NCBI RefSeq assembly: GCF_034652275.1
Contig: NZ_JAXIWG010000003.1
Location: 124,001-188,000, forward strand
Direction: 5' to 3'
Source of the DNA: Yoonia sp034652275
Lineage (GTDB): Bacteria > Pseudomonadota > Alphaproteobacteria > Rhodobacterales > Rhodobacteraceae
DNA length: 64,000 nucleotides
Part shown: positions 34,519-43,005 of the stretch, piece by piece
Position numbering within the stretch: the first letter of the stretch is position 1
Layout: each line of letters begins with the position of its first letter
The notes under the pieces: model-generated
Told to the model about the DNA's origin: nothing
Databases searched by the model: none
What the model saw: only the letters and a program-made list of their open reading frames with translations
Translations under genes and position numbers: made by a program

Positions 34519-34962
34519 CGTTATTTCCAGCTCTCACACTCAACAGCAGGACGTAATGCGCCCGCCTTTGTTTTTTAGTCTCACTCAAATTAGGCCAAAA
34601 AGTGACGCTAACTTGTTGTTTGGTGGTCCTTAATCCCGCTCTTTTGGCGCGATTGTAGGAAGAAAACGAAACAGTGTCCGGCTCGTTTTCAGTTAAAACC
34701 CGCGCTTTTTCAGGATGACCTGCGATTTGTGGCCTTTTCAAGCGCGCAGTCGGCTTGCGACGACCATCGCACCCGATGCAACATATTTGTGCATCATTTC
34801 AGGTCATGCGCAAACCGGAAACTGAACTTTCACGATTTTTGCCGCCTGATTCTGGTGCAGTCAATGGGTGCGCTGCCTGATTCTGTCCTCGGGCGCACCG
34901 CCGTTGTCCCTTGTAGAGCATTCAGCAAAGATGCAGCATCCGGCAAAATTCCGGAGACTGGC
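34519..34962. promoter_or_regulatory. 444-base divergent intergenic region between the kinase cluster and the GAPDH-like gene
   Basis: No convincing gene here; the GAPDH frame stays open to 34729, but the extra residues are not family-like. The half next to the kinase is AT-rich and should carry the cluster promoter, though I cannot place -35/-10 boxes with confidence. The other half contains an 11-base direct repeat described separately. Confidence 0.5.
34844..34885. repeat. Direct repeat GCCTGATTCTG, 31-base period
   Basis: GCCTGATTCTG occurs at 34844-34854 and again at 34875-34885. The centre-to-centre distance of 31 bases is close to three helical turns, so both copies face the same side of the DNA. 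This is a typical layout for tandem binding of an activator or repressor upstream of the GAPDH-like gene, but the factor is unknown. Confidence 0.45.
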
Positions 34963-35934
34963 ATGACAAAGGTATTCATCAACGGCTTTGGCAGGATCGG
35001 GCGCACAGTGCTGCGCGCCAATGCTTTGGGTTACGGAACAGGGATCGAGGTTGCCGGCATCAACGATCTGGCGGCCAGTGACCTTTGCGCGCATCTGTTT
35101 GCCTATGACAGTGTCTTCGGGCCGTTTCCGGGGCAGGCGGAATTGCAGGGGGATGCCCTTGTCATCAACGGCAAGGCGATTCCGATCCACCGGACCGACG
35201 ACGTGGCCTCTCTCGATCTGTCGGGTGTCGATGTGATGCTCGAATGCACCGGAAAGGCCGACACCCGCATGATGGCCGAGGCTGGCTTGCGCGCGGGCGC
35301 TTCCCGCATCCTGATCTCGGGGCCGTCGGCGGCGGCAGACGTTACAATCGTACTTGGTGCGAATGATGACCGGCTTGCGGATCAGAAGATCGTCTCGAAT
35401 GCGTCCTGTACGACCAATGCATTGGCACCGCTGGTGCGGTTGCTTGACGACCGCTTCGGGGTTGAAACGGGCTGGATGACGACGATCCATTGTTACACCG
35501 GCAGCCAGCCGACGATCGACGCCCCGCGCGATGATTTCCTGCGCAGCCGTGCGGCAGGGCTGTCGATGGTGCCGACGACAACCTCGGCGCAGAAACTGCT
35601 GGGCGATGTGCTGCCGCAGATCGCAGGCCGGATCGAGGCGGCGGCGGTGCGTGTGCCTGTCGCCTCTGTGTCCGCCATCGACCTTGCAGTCGTGGTGCGC
35701 GACACGCCCGACCGCGCCGCGCTGCATGACCTGTTGCGCGCCCAGACCGGCGTGATCGGCCATACCGAGAAGTTGCTGGTGTCCTCGGACCTGCGCGCGC
35801 GGTCTGAAAGCCTGATCGTCGCCTTGCCCGAAACCCGCGTGACCCAAGGCGGGATGCTGCGGGTCTTCGGCTGGTACGACAACGAATGGGGCTTTTCCTG
35901 CCGGATGCTGGATATGGCGGCAAGGATGGGGTGA
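34963..35934 (+). CDS. Type I glyceraldehyde-3-phosphate dehydrogenase-like enzyme
   Basis: 323 residues from the ATG at 34963, preceded by GGAG. Rossmann start VFINGFGRIGRTVLRA; catalytic cysteine in SNASCTTNALAP; substrate loop TIHCYTGSQPTID; C-terminal WYDNEWGFSCRM. It converts glyceraldehyde 3-phosphate to 1,3-bisphosphoglycerate, or a related aldose phosphate. Several residues differ from housekeeping GapA (HCYTGSQ for the usual HAYTGDQ; TTTSAQK for TSTGAAK), so it may be a second, specialised copy. It stands alone between the kinase cluster and an ABC exporter. Confidence 0.85.
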   Translation: MTKVFINGFGRIGRTVLRANALGYGTGIEVAGINDLAASDLCAHLFAYDSVFGPFPGQAELQGDALVINGKAIPIHRTDDVASLDLSGVDVMLECTGKADTRMMAEAGLRAGASRILISGPSAAADVTIVLGANDDRLADQKIVSNASCTTNALAPLVRLLDDRFGVETGWMTTIHCYTGSQPTIDAPRDDFLRSRAAGLSMVPTTTSAQKLLGDVLPQIAGRIEAAAVRVPVASVSAIDLAVVVRDTPDRAALHDLLRAQTGVIGHTEKLLVSSDLRARSESLIVALPETRVTQGGMLRVFGWYDNEWGFSCRMLDMAARMG

Positions 35935-36042
35935 GGCTGTGCAAACCGGCCCAGCCCTGTCATGGATCAGCGCACGGTGCGGGCTCTTTTACTTCGGACT
36001 GTGCGGGGCTAGGTAATCAGCGACCAACACAAAGGCTGTCCC

Positions 36043-36969
36043 ATGACTGCAATCGTTTCCGTCAAGAACCTGCGCAAAGCCTATGACGGCGGGTTCGAGG
36101 CGCTCAAATCTGTCAATCTGGAGATTGAAGAAGGCGAAATCCTTGCCCTGCTCGGCCCCAATGGTGCGGGCAAGACCACGCTGATTTCCACGATCTGCGG
36201 TATCACAACGCCGACCTCGGGGACGGTGACGGTGGGCGGGCATGACACCCAGACCGACTATCGCGCCGCACGCGCCATGATCGGGCTGGTCCCGCAAGAA
36301 ATCAGTCTGGAACCGTTCGAGACGGTCAGGGCCTCTGTCCAGTTTTCGCGCGGCCTGTTCGGCAAACCCCGCGATGACGGCAAGGTGGACGCGATCCTTG
36401 CGCAGTTGTCGCTGGACGATAAGCGCGACAAGAAGATCATCACCCTGTCCGGTGGCATGAAACGCCGTGTGCTGATCGCCAAGGCGCTGGCGCATGAACC
36501 GCGCGTGCTGTTTCTGGACGAACCCAGCGCGGGCGTTGATGTCGAACTGCGCAAGGACATGTGGGATGTCGTAGCCCGTCTGAAAGCATCGGGCGTCACG
36601 ATCATCCTGACCACGCATTATATCGAAGAGGCCGAGGCGATTGCCGATCGTGTCGGCATCATCGCCAAGGGTGAAATCCTGCTGATCCAGGGCAAGGCCG
36701 AACTGATGGCGCAGATGGGCAAGAAACAGCTGCGCATTGATCTGGTCGCCGCGACACCCGAGATCCCCGAAGCGCTGGCCAAATACGACCTGCACCGCGC
36801 ACCCGACGGGCAAAGCCTGACCTATACCTATGACACCAAAGGGCCGCGCACCGGCATCACGACCTTGCTGAACGATCTGCAAAACGCCGGTTTGCAGATG
36901 AAGGACTTGCAGACGCAGCAAAGCAGTCTTGAAGACATCTTTGTCGGCCTTGTGAAGGAAGACCAATGA
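36043..36969 (+). CDS. ABC transporter ATP-binding protein (YadG-type)
   Basis: 308 residues. Walker A GPNGAGKTT (38-46), signature LSGGMKRR, Walker B VLFLDEPSAGVD, switch histidine in LTTHYIEEAE. The C-terminal ~80 residues are the extra domain of drug/polysaccharide exporter ATPases. It pairs with the ABC-2 permease immediately downstream, with which it overlaps by 4 bases. Together they form a YadG/YadH-type exporter of unknown substrate. Confidence 0.9.
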   Translation: MTAIVSVKNLRKAYDGGFEALKSVNLEIEEGEILALLGPNGAGKTTLISTICGITTPTSGTVTVGGHDTQTDYRAARAMIGLVPQEISLEPFETVRASVQFSRGLFGKPRDDGKVDAILAQLSLDDKRDKKIITLSGGMKRRVLIAKALAHEPRVLFLDEPSAGVDVELRKDMWDVVARLKASGVTIILTTHYIEEAEAIADRVGIIAKGEILLIQGKAELMAQMGKKQLRIDLVAATPEIPEALAKYDLHRAPDGQSLTYTYDTKGPRTGITTLLNDLQNAGLQMKDLQTQQSSLEDIFVGLVKEDQ

Positions 36970-37727
36970 ACCTGAATGCAGTCAAGACGATCTATGTGCA
37001 TGAAATGCGGCGGTTCCAGCGCACGATCATGCAGTCGCTGGTGTCGCCCGTGCTGTCCACCTCGCTCTATTTTGTGGTGTTCGGTGCCGCCATCGGCAGC
37101 CGGATCGACCAGGTCGAGGGCGTCAGCTATGGCGCCTTCATCGTGCCGGGGCTGATTATGCTGTCGGTGATGACGCAGGCCACATCCAACGCCAGCTTCG
37201 GCATCTATTTCCCGAAATTCACCGGCACGATCTATGAACTGCTGTCGGCCCCTGTCAGCTTTCTGGAAATCGTGGCGGGCTATGTGGGCGCGGCCGCGAC
37301 CAAGGCGCTCTTTATCGGCATCATCATCCTGCTGACGGCGTTTTTCTTCATCGACATCCAGATCGCGCATCCGTTTGCGATGCTGGCGTTGCTCATACTG
37401 ACCTGCATCAGCTTTTCGCTCTTGGGGTTCATCATCGGCATCTGGGCGGGGAATTTCGAACAATTGCAGTTGATCCCGCTGTTGGTCATCACGCCCTTGG
37501 TGTTTCTGGGCGGGTCGTTCTATTCGATCACGATGCTGCCGCCTGTCTGGCAGACGATCACGCTGTTCAATCCGGTAGTTTACCTGATTTCGGGCTTCCG
37601 CTGGTCATTCTTTGGCGTCGCGGATGTCAGCATCGGGGTGTCGCTGCTGGCGATCACGGTGTTCACGGCGGCCTGCCTTGGTTTCATCTGGTGGATTTTC
37701 CGCACCGGCTGGCGCATCCGGCAGTGA
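36966..37727 (+). CDS. ABC-2 type transporter permease (YadH-type)
   Basis: 253 residues, six hydrophobic helices. The ABC-2 motif near the C-terminus reads LGGSFYSITMLPPVWQTITLFNPVVYLISGFR, characteristic of YadH/NodJ-type permeases. It is translationally coupled to the ATPase gene upstream. Function: export of a lipid, polysaccharide or drug across the inner membrane; substrate unknown. Confidence 0.9.
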   Translation: MNLNAVKTIYVHEMRRFQRTIMQSLVSPVLSTSLYFVVFGAAIGSRIDQVEGVSYGAFIVPGLIMLSVMTQATSNASFGIYFPKFTGTIYELLSAPVSFLEIVAGYVGAAATKALFIGIIILLTAFFFIDIQIAHPFAMLALLILTCISFSLLGFIIGIWAGNFEQLQLIPLLVITPLVFLGGSFYSITMLPPVWQTITLFNPVVYLISGFRWSFFGVADVSIGVSLLAITVFTAACLGFIWWIFRTGWRIRQ

Positions 37728-37764
37728 CCTTGCGGGGCGCGAGGATCGGTTTAAGTATGTGGGC

Positions 37765-38556
37765 ATGAAATACATTCCCTTCATCAAGTCCGATCCTTTC
37801 GTCGCCGTGATCCGCCTGCAAGGCGCGATCAGCAATTCCGGCCGTGGTCTGGACAACCCCGGTCTTGCGCCGGTTATCGAAAAGGCCTTCAGCAAGGGTA
37901 AACCCGCCGCTGTCGCCCTTGAAATCAACTGTCCGGGCGGGTCGCCCGTGCAGTCTTCGCTGATCGCGTCGCGCATCCGGCGGTTGGCGGATGAAAAGAA
38001 AATCCCCGTTTTCGCCTTTGTCGAGGATGTGGCGGCCTCCGGCGGGTATTGGCTGGCCTGCGCTGCGGATGAAATTTTCATCGACGCATGTTCGATCACC
38101 GGGTCCATTGGCGTCATCAGCGCGGGTTTCGGCGCACACGAGGCGATCGACCGCGTGGGCATCGAACGGCGGGTGCATACGGCGGGCAAATCCAAAAGCC
38201 TGCTGGACCCGTTCAAGCCGCAGAACCCCGCCGATGTCAAAAAGCTCAAAGGCTGGCTCGAGGACCTGCACGGCACCTTCATCGCCTATGTGAAATCACG
38301 GCGCGGGCCAAAACTGTCCGACGATCCCGACCTGTTCACGGGCGAGGTTTATATCGGCCAGAAAGGCATCGACGCAGGGCTGGTGGATGGTATCGGCCAC
38401 CTCGCCCCCGTGATGCGGGCGCGTTTTGGCGACAAGGTGAAATTCCGCCGCTACGGGCAGCGCAAGCCGCTGCTGGCGCGGTTCGGCGCGCAGATCGTCG
38501 ATGACGCCATCGCGGGGGTCGAGGAACGGGCGCACTACGCACGGTTCGGCCTATGA
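37765..38556 (+). CDS. S49-family signal-peptide-peptidase-like protease
   Basis: 263 residues from the ATG at 37765; the longer open frame overlaps the permease gene. The nucleophile serine S92 lies in VAASGGYWLACAADEIF, and the general-base lysine is likely K144 in TAGKSKSLLDPF. The family is SppA/SohB, which degrades signal peptides and membrane-protein fragments. No N-terminal membrane helix is evident, so it may be peripheral. Its stop overlaps the next start (ATGA), beginning a three-gene coupled run. Confidence 0.9.
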   Translation: MKYIPFIKSDPFVAVIRLQGAISNSGRGLDNPGLAPVIEKAFSKGKPAAVALEINCPGGSPVQSSLIASRIRRLADEKKIPVFAFVEDVAASGGYWLACAADEIFIDACSITGSIGVISAGFGAHEAIDRVGIERRVHTAGKSKSLLDPFKPQNPADVKKLKGWLEDLHGTFIAYVKSRRGPKLSDDPDLFTGEVYIGQKGIDAGLVDGIGHLAPVMRARFGDKVKFRRYGQRKPLLARFGAQIVDDAIAGVEERAHYARFGL

Positions 38557-38720
38557 TCGTCAAATCGGTCCTGTTGTTTCTGGCCTTCATGGCAGTCCTG
38601 GGCATCTTCGGCAAATGGCGGTTCCCGGGGCAGGCAAAACTTGCGGCGGCGAAATGCCCCAAATGTCACCGCTACCGGATCGGCAAAGGGCCCTGCGCCT
38701 GTGAAAAGGGGCGGCCATGA
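38553..38720 (+). CDS. 55-residue membrane protein with a CPKC zinc-ribbon-like tail
   Basis: ATG at 38553 overlaps the peptidase stop; its own TGA overlaps the next ATG at 38717, so it is coupled at both ends. Translation begins MIVKSVLLFLAFMAVLG (one membrane helix) and ends with AKCPKCHRYRIGKGPCACEKG, where C-x2-C plus C-x-C could hold zinc. Function unknown. The tight coupling between real genes argues it is translated. Confidence 0.75.
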   Translation: MIVKSVLLFLAFMAVLGIFGKWRFPGQAKLAAAKCPKCHRYRIGKGPCACEKGRP

Positions 38721-39493
38721 AGGCACTGGTGACAGGGGCAGGGGCGCGGCTGGGGCAGGCGATGGCGCTTTACCTTGGGCAGCGCGGCTATGATGTGGCT
38801 GTGCATTACGCGGGCTCGCTGGCTGGCGCGCAGGATACTGTCGCGCAACTGCGCGCGATGGGGCGGCAGGCCGTGGCGCTGCAAGCCGATCTTTTGGATG
38901 AAGACGCAACCGCCGCCTTGGTCGGGCGCGCGCGGGATGCGCTGGGCGGTCCGCTGACTTGTCTGGTCAACAACGCGTCTATCTTTGAATACGACACGAT
39001 CCACAGCGCCACCAAGACCAGCTGGGACCGGCACATCGGGTCGAACCTGCGCGCGCCTTTCGTGCTGACCCAAGCGTTTGCCGCGCAAGCCCCCAAGGCG
39101 CGGACCGACAGCATGGGCGAACCTGTGGCGCAGGCTTTGGTCGTGAACCTGATCGACCAGCGGGTGCAGAAACTGACGCCCGAATTCATGACCTATACCA
39201 TCGCCAAGATGGGGCTTTGGGCGATGACGCGCACCACGGCGCAGGCGCTGGCCCCCGATGTGCGGGTCAATGCGATCGGGCCGGGGCCGACCTTGCAAGG
39301 GTCGCGCCAATCGGCCGACCACTTTGCCCGCCAGCGCGCGGCGACGGTGCTGGAGCGCGGTGCCAACCCTGACGAGATCTGCGCGGCCTTGGGATATTTC
39401 CTTGATGCCCCCGGCGTGACAGGGCAAATGCTGGCCGTGGACGGGGGGCAGCATCTGGCGTGGCAGACCCCCGATGTGCTGGGCGTCGAGTGA
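38717..39493 (+). CDS. SDR oxidoreductase, pteridine reductase/FolM-like
   Basis: 258 residues. NADP-binding start LVTGAGARLGQAMALYL, catalytic-region LVNNASIFEYD, active-site tyrosine and lysine in YTIAKMGL, and RVNAIGPGPTL, typical of pteridine reductase (PTR1)/FolM proteins that reduce dihydrofolate or dihydromonapterin. It overlaps the upstream 55-residue gene. The exact substrate is inferred from motif likeness. Confidence 0.8.
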   Translation: MKALVTGAGARLGQAMALYLGQRGYDVAVHYAGSLAGAQDTVAQLRAMGRQAVALQADLLDEDATAALVGRARDALGGPLTCLVNNASIFEYDTIHSATKTSWDRHIGSNLRAPFVLTQAFAAQAPKARTDSMGEPVAQALVVNLIDQRVQKLTPEFMTYTIAKMGLWAMTRTTAQALAPDVRVNAIGPGPTLQGSRQSADHFARQRAATVLERGANPDEICAALGYFLDAPGVTGQMLAVDGGQHLAWQTPDVLGVE

Positions 39494-39550
39494 CGGGTTC
39501 CGAAAGTTACGCACTGTCAGCGCCAGCCTTCACGAAACTGTCATAATCCC

Positions 39551-39567
39551 ACGCTTTTTCAAAGCGT
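39551..39567. other. Short stem-loop downstream of the SDR gene
   Basis: ACGCTTT-TTC-AAAGCGT: perfect 7-base stem with a 3-base loop, 58 bases after the SDR stop. No T-run follows on either strand, so it is a weak terminator candidate at best. Confidence 0.35.
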
Positions 39568-39685
39568 TAAGACGCAATTAAGAAATATATTGTGGAAAAT
39601 CAATGGCCTGCGAATACGCCCATTTTTTAGGCAAAGAGACGAAGTGGGCCTGAAACAAAGGAAAAATCCCGATACCCGCAGTTCG

Positions 39686-39714
39686 TCCACCGACTTATCC
39701 ACAGAAACGGTGGA
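39686..39714. other. Perfect DnaA box inside a hairpin loop upstream of uvrC
   Basis: TTATCCACA at 39695-39703 is an exact DnaA box. It lies in the loop of a 7-base stem (TCCACCG at 39686-39692, CGGTGGA at 39708-39714). A single box in an intergenic region most likely regulates transcription by DnaA rather than marking an origin. The surrounding 285 bases also contain an AT-rich patch (39580-39600). Confidence 0.5.
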
Positions 39715-39727
39715 TGCCTTTCCTCTT

Positions 39728-39742
39728 GTTCCTGACGCGTTA
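39728..39742 (+). promoter_or_regulatory. Imperfect LexA box upstream of uvrC
   Basis: GTTCCTGACGCGTTA matches GTTC-N7-GTTC at 7 of 8 conserved positions, 37 bases before the uvrC start. SOS control of uvrC is possible, but the mismatch makes it much weaker than the site before the radical SAM gene. Confidence 0.35.
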
Positions 39743-39778
39743 GCATTGCAGCGCAGGTAGAATCAAAGAACCCGACGC

Positions 39779-41647
39779 ATGACCGACACCGGACCCCAGA
39801 CAGCCAGCAGCGGATATGACGTGATCCACGGCTATCTGCGCAGCCTCGATTCCTCGCCCGGGGTGTACCGGATGCTGGATGCGGAAAGCCGTGTTCTCTA
39901 TGTGGGCAAGGCTCGGAACCTCAAGGCGCGGGTCAGCAATTACGCGCGCCCCGGGAACCATTCGCCACGGATCGCGCGGATGATTTCGGAAACCGCGACG
40001 ATGATGTTCCTGACGACGCGGACCGAAACCGAAGCCTTGCTGCTGGAACAGAACCTGATCAAGCAGCTCAAGCCGCGCTACAATGTGCTGCTGCGCGACG
40101 ACAAGAGCTTTCCCAATATCCTTGTCACCAAGGATCACGATTTTCCGATGATCCGCAAACACCGCGGCGCGAAAAGCCAGAAGGGGGATTACTACGGCCC
40201 CTTCGCCGGTGCCGGTGCCGTCAACCGCACATTGTCGCAGTTGCAGCGCGTGTTTTTGCTGCGCAATTGCTCGGATAGCGATTTCGAGACCCGCACGCGG
40301 CCTTGCCTGCAATACCAGATCAAACGCTGTTCCGGCCCCTGCTGCGGGATGATCAGCAAGGATGACTATGCCTTGTCCGTGAAAGAGGCGGAAAATTTCC
40401 TGCAAGGCCGCACCAAGGGGATTCAAGAAGCACTCGCCGCGCAGATGCAGGCCGCGAGCGACGACATGCTATTCGAACGCGCCGCGGCGCTCCGCGACCG
40501 GATCAAGGCGCTGACGCAGGTGCAATCGGCGCAAGGCATCAACCCCCAGAATACGGCAGAGGCTGACGTGATCGCGCTGCATACCGATGGCGGGCAGGCC
40601 TGCGTGCAGGTGTTCTTCATCCGCGCCAACCAGAACTGGGGCAACCACGATTACTATCCCCGCATCAGCGGTGAAGAGGATATGGCCGAGGTGATGGAAG
40701 CTTTCGTCGGCCAGTTCTACGCAGGCCGCGAACCGCCACGGATGCTGATCCTGTCGCATGGCTTGGACAATGACGATCTGATGGCGGCCGCACTTGCCGA
40801 AAAGGCGGGTCGCAAGGTCGAGATCGTGATCCCCCAGCGCGGCGAAAAGGCGGAACTGGTGCAGAACGCGCTGCGCAATGCCCGCGAGAGCCTTGCGCGC
40901 AAGATGTCGGAAACCGCCACGCAGAGCCGGTTGCTCAAAGGGCTGGCCGAGGCGTTCGATCTGCCCAAGGTGCCGCAGCGGATCGAGGTCTATGACAACA
41001 GCCATATTCAAGGCGCGCATGCCGTGGGCGCGATGGTCGTGGCGGGACCCGACGGGTTCGACAAGAACCAGTACCGCAAGTTCAACATCCGTGGCGACGA
41101 CCTGACCCCCGGCGACGATTTCGGCATGATGAAAGAGGTTCTCAAACGCCGCTTTCAGCGCCTGATCAAGGAAGACCCCGAACGGACGCAGGGCACCTGG
41201 CCCGACCTGTTGCTGATCGACGGTGGCCAAGGGCAGGTGTCTGCCGTGCGCCAGATTATGGATGACATGGGCGTTAGCGACATCCCGATGGTCGGCGTGG
41301 CCAAGGGGCTGGACCGCGACGCAGGCAAAGAGGAATTCCACCGTACCGGCAAACCTGTCATGGCGCTGCGCCACAATGATCCGGTTTTGTATTTCGTGCA
41401 GCGCATGCGTGACGAGGTGCACCGTTTCGCCATTGGCACCCATCGCGCCAAACGGTCCAAGGCCATCGGCGCAACCCCGCTTGACGATGTGCCGGGCGTG
41501 GGGGCCACGCGCAAACGCGCGCTGCTTGCGCATTTCGGGTCGGCCAAGGCCGTTGCCCGCGCCAATCTGGCTGATCTGAAGGCAGTGGATGGGGTGTCGG
41601 CAAATATGGCGCAGGTGATCTACGACTACTTCCACGAGCAAGGGTAA
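39779..41647 (+). CDS. uvrC: Excinuclease ABC subunit C
   Basis: 622 residues, full length. GIY-YIG endonuclease domain near the start (SPGVYRMLD, LYVGKARNLKARVSNY), the RRC-type cysteine pattern near RCSGPCC, a UVR helical hairpin (DDMLFERAAALRDRI), an RNase H-like nuclease domain with IEVYDNSHIQG and LLIDGGQGQ, and a C-terminal helix-hairpin-helix (VPGVGATRKRALLAHFGS). It makes the dual incisions in nucleotide excision repair with UvrA and UvrB. It is followed after 88 bases by pgsA. Confidence 0.97.
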   Translation: MTDTGPQTASSGYDVIHGYLRSLDSSPGVYRMLDAESRVLYVGKARNLKARVSNYARPGNHSPRIARMISETATMMFLTTRTETEALLLEQNLIKQLKPRYNVLLRDDKSFPNILVTKDHDFPMIRKHRGAKSQKGDYYGPFAGAGAVNRTLSQLQRVFLLRNCSDSDFETRTRPCLQYQIKRCSGPCCGMISKDDYALSVKEAENFLQGRTKGIQEALAAQMQAASDDMLFERAAALRDRIKALTQVQSAQGINPQNTAEADVIALHTDGGQACVQVFFIRANQNWGNHDYYPRISGEEDMAEVMEAFVGQFYAGREPPRMLILSHGLDNDDLMAAALAEKAGRKVEIVIPQRGEKAELVQNALRNARESLARKMSETATQSRLLKGLAEAFDLPKVPQRIEVYDNSHIQGAHAVGAMVVAGPDGFDKNQYRKFNIRGDDLTPGDDFGMMKEVLKRRFQRLIKEDPERTQGTWPDLLLIDGGQGQVSAVRQIMDDMGVSDIPMVGVAKGLDRDAGKEEFHRTGKPVMALRHNDPVLYFVQRMRDEVHRFAIGTHRAKRSKAIGATPLDDVPGVGATRKRALLAHFGSAKAVARANLADLKAVDGVSANMAQVIYDYFHEQG

Positions 41648-41735
41648 GGACTTTTCTGCCTCCGGCGGGGATATTTGGGCTCGGAAGATGGGGGCGCTGG
41701 TGTCTTGGGCAAAGCCGGTTTATTGTGCACCCATC

Positions 41736-42323
41736 ATGCTGTCATTGCCAAATATCCTGACGATCCTGCGTCTCGCCGCTGCCCCCGGTGTCGTGATCAT
41801 GTTCCTGTATTTCAACCGGCCCGCCGCCGACTGGTTCGCGCTGGTCCTGTTCGTGACCGCGGCGCTGACCGATTTTCTGGACGGGTATCTCGCCCGCAAA
41901 TGGAAACAGGAAAGCAAGCTGGGCGCGATGCTGGACCCGATCGCCGACAAGGCGATGGTGGTGATCGCGCTTTTGGTCATCACCGGATTTTCCGGCATGG
42001 ACCCGTGGATCCTGCTGCCTGCGACTTTCATCATGTTTCGCGAAGTTTTCGTGTCGGGCCTGCGCGAGTTTCTTGGGGATACAGCAGGGACGCTGAAGGT
42101 CACGCAACTGGCCAAGTGGAAAACCACCGCGCAGATGGTCGCCATCGCCATCCTGTTCGCCAAGGGCGCATTCGAGCATTATGACGGGGTCGAGGCGATG
42201 TCGACTTTCGTGACATGGTGGGTGGGGATCGTCGCGCTCTGGATCGCGGGTTTCCTGACTTTGCTGACGGGCTGGGATTACTTTCGCAAGGCGCAGCCCT
42301 ATCTGCGGGGACCCGTGCCATGA
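41736..42323 (+). CDS. pgsA: CDP-diacylglycerol-glycerol-3-phosphate 3-phosphatidyltransferase
   Basis: 195 residues from the ATG at 41736; upstream in-frame ATG candidates do not look like the family. The CDP-alcohol phosphotransferase motif (DG-x2-AR-x8-G-x3-D-x3-D) reads DGYLARKWKQESKLG then AMLDPIADK. An inner-membrane enzyme making phosphatidylglycerol phosphate. The next gene, moaD, overlaps its stop by 4 bases. The uvrC-pgsA-moaD-moaE order is common in alphaproteobacteria. Confidence 0.95.
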   Translation: MLSLPNILTILRLAAAPGVVIMFLYFNRPAADWFALVLFVTAALTDFLDGYLARKWKQESKLGAMLDPIADKAMVVIALLVITGFSGMDPWILLPATFIMFREVFVSGLREFLGDTAGTLKVTQLAKWKTTAQMVAIAILFAKGAFEHYDGVEAMSTFVTWWVGIVALWIAGFLTLLTGWDYFRKAQPYLRGPVP

Positions 42324-42565
42324 ACGTGATGTATTTCGCCTGGGTGCGTGAACGGATCGGCGTGCCGCAGGAGGTTGTGCAGACGCAGGCCGCGACCGTA
42401 GCCGATCTGGTGGCGGAACTGGCCGCGCGCGAGGAACGCTATGCCGCGGCCTTTGCCGATACCAGCGCGTTACGCGTCGCGGTCGATCAGGAACTGGCGG
42501 ATTTCGATGCGCCGCTTGCAGGCGTGCGCGAGGTTGCGTTCTTTCCGCCGATGACGGGCGGCTGA
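42320..42565 (+). CDS. moaD: Molybdopterin synthase sulfur carrier subunit
   Basis: 81 residues from the ATG at 42320, overlapping the pgsA stop. Ubiquitin-like fold starting MYFAWVRERIG and ending FFPPMTGG, with the C-terminal Gly-Gly needed for thiocarboxylation. It donates sulfur for molybdopterin. It ends in TGATG with moaE (1-base overlap). Confidence 0.95.
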   Translation: MNVMYFAWVRERIGVPQEVVQTQAATVADLVAELAAREERYAAAFADTSALRVAVDQELADFDAPLAGVREVAFFPPMTGG

Positions 42566-43005
42566 TGCAGGTTCGCGTGCAGGAAGCGGCGTTCGACACG
42601 GGCGCCGAACTGGCCGGTTTCGCGAAGGACCGTCACGATATCGGCGCTGTCGTCAGTTTCACGGGTGTTGTCCGCGATACATCGGGTGATCTGCGGCACA
42701 TGCTGATCGAACATTACCCCGGCATGACCGAACGCGCGATTGGCAAGATCCTGGACGAGGCCGTGACGCGCTGGTCGCTGGCCGATGCGCTGGTGATCCA
42801 CCGTTTCGGCACATTGGCCCCCGGCGCGCCAATCATGATGGTCGCCACCGCCGCCGCCCACCGCGCCGAGGCTTTTGCCGCCGCGGATTTCCTGATGGAT
42901 TACCTCAAATCCCGCGCGCCGTTCTGGAAGAAGGAAGTCACCCTGTCCGGTGCCGCATGGGTCGCAGCGAAAGACGCCGACGAGGCCGCGCTAGACCGCT
43001 GGTGA
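42565..43005 (+). CDS. moaE: Molybdopterin synthase catalytic subunit
   Basis: 146 residues. Family motifs VVSFTGVVRD, LMIEHYPGM-like LIEHYPGMTE, IHRFGTLAPG and the active-site lysine region KSRAPFWKKE. It converts cyclic pyranopterin monophosphate to molybdopterin with MoaD. It overlaps the convergent tag gene by 15 bases at the 3' end. Confidence 0.95.
   Translation: MQVRVQEAAFDTGAELAGFAKDRHDIGAVVSFTGVVRDTSGDLRHMLIEHYPGMTERAIGKILDEAVTRWSLADALVIHRFGTLAPGAPIMMVATAAAHRAEAFAAADFLMDYLKSRAPFWKKEVTLSGAAWVAAKDADEAALDRW

Noticed and set aside
39535..39550. CTGTCATAATC resembling half of a Pho box
   Set aside because: Only one half-site is present, and it is not placed before a phosphate gene.
39686..39714. 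Replication origin
   Set aside because: A single DnaA box without a box cluster or a classical unwinding element is not enough; gene context (uvrC) is not oriC-like.
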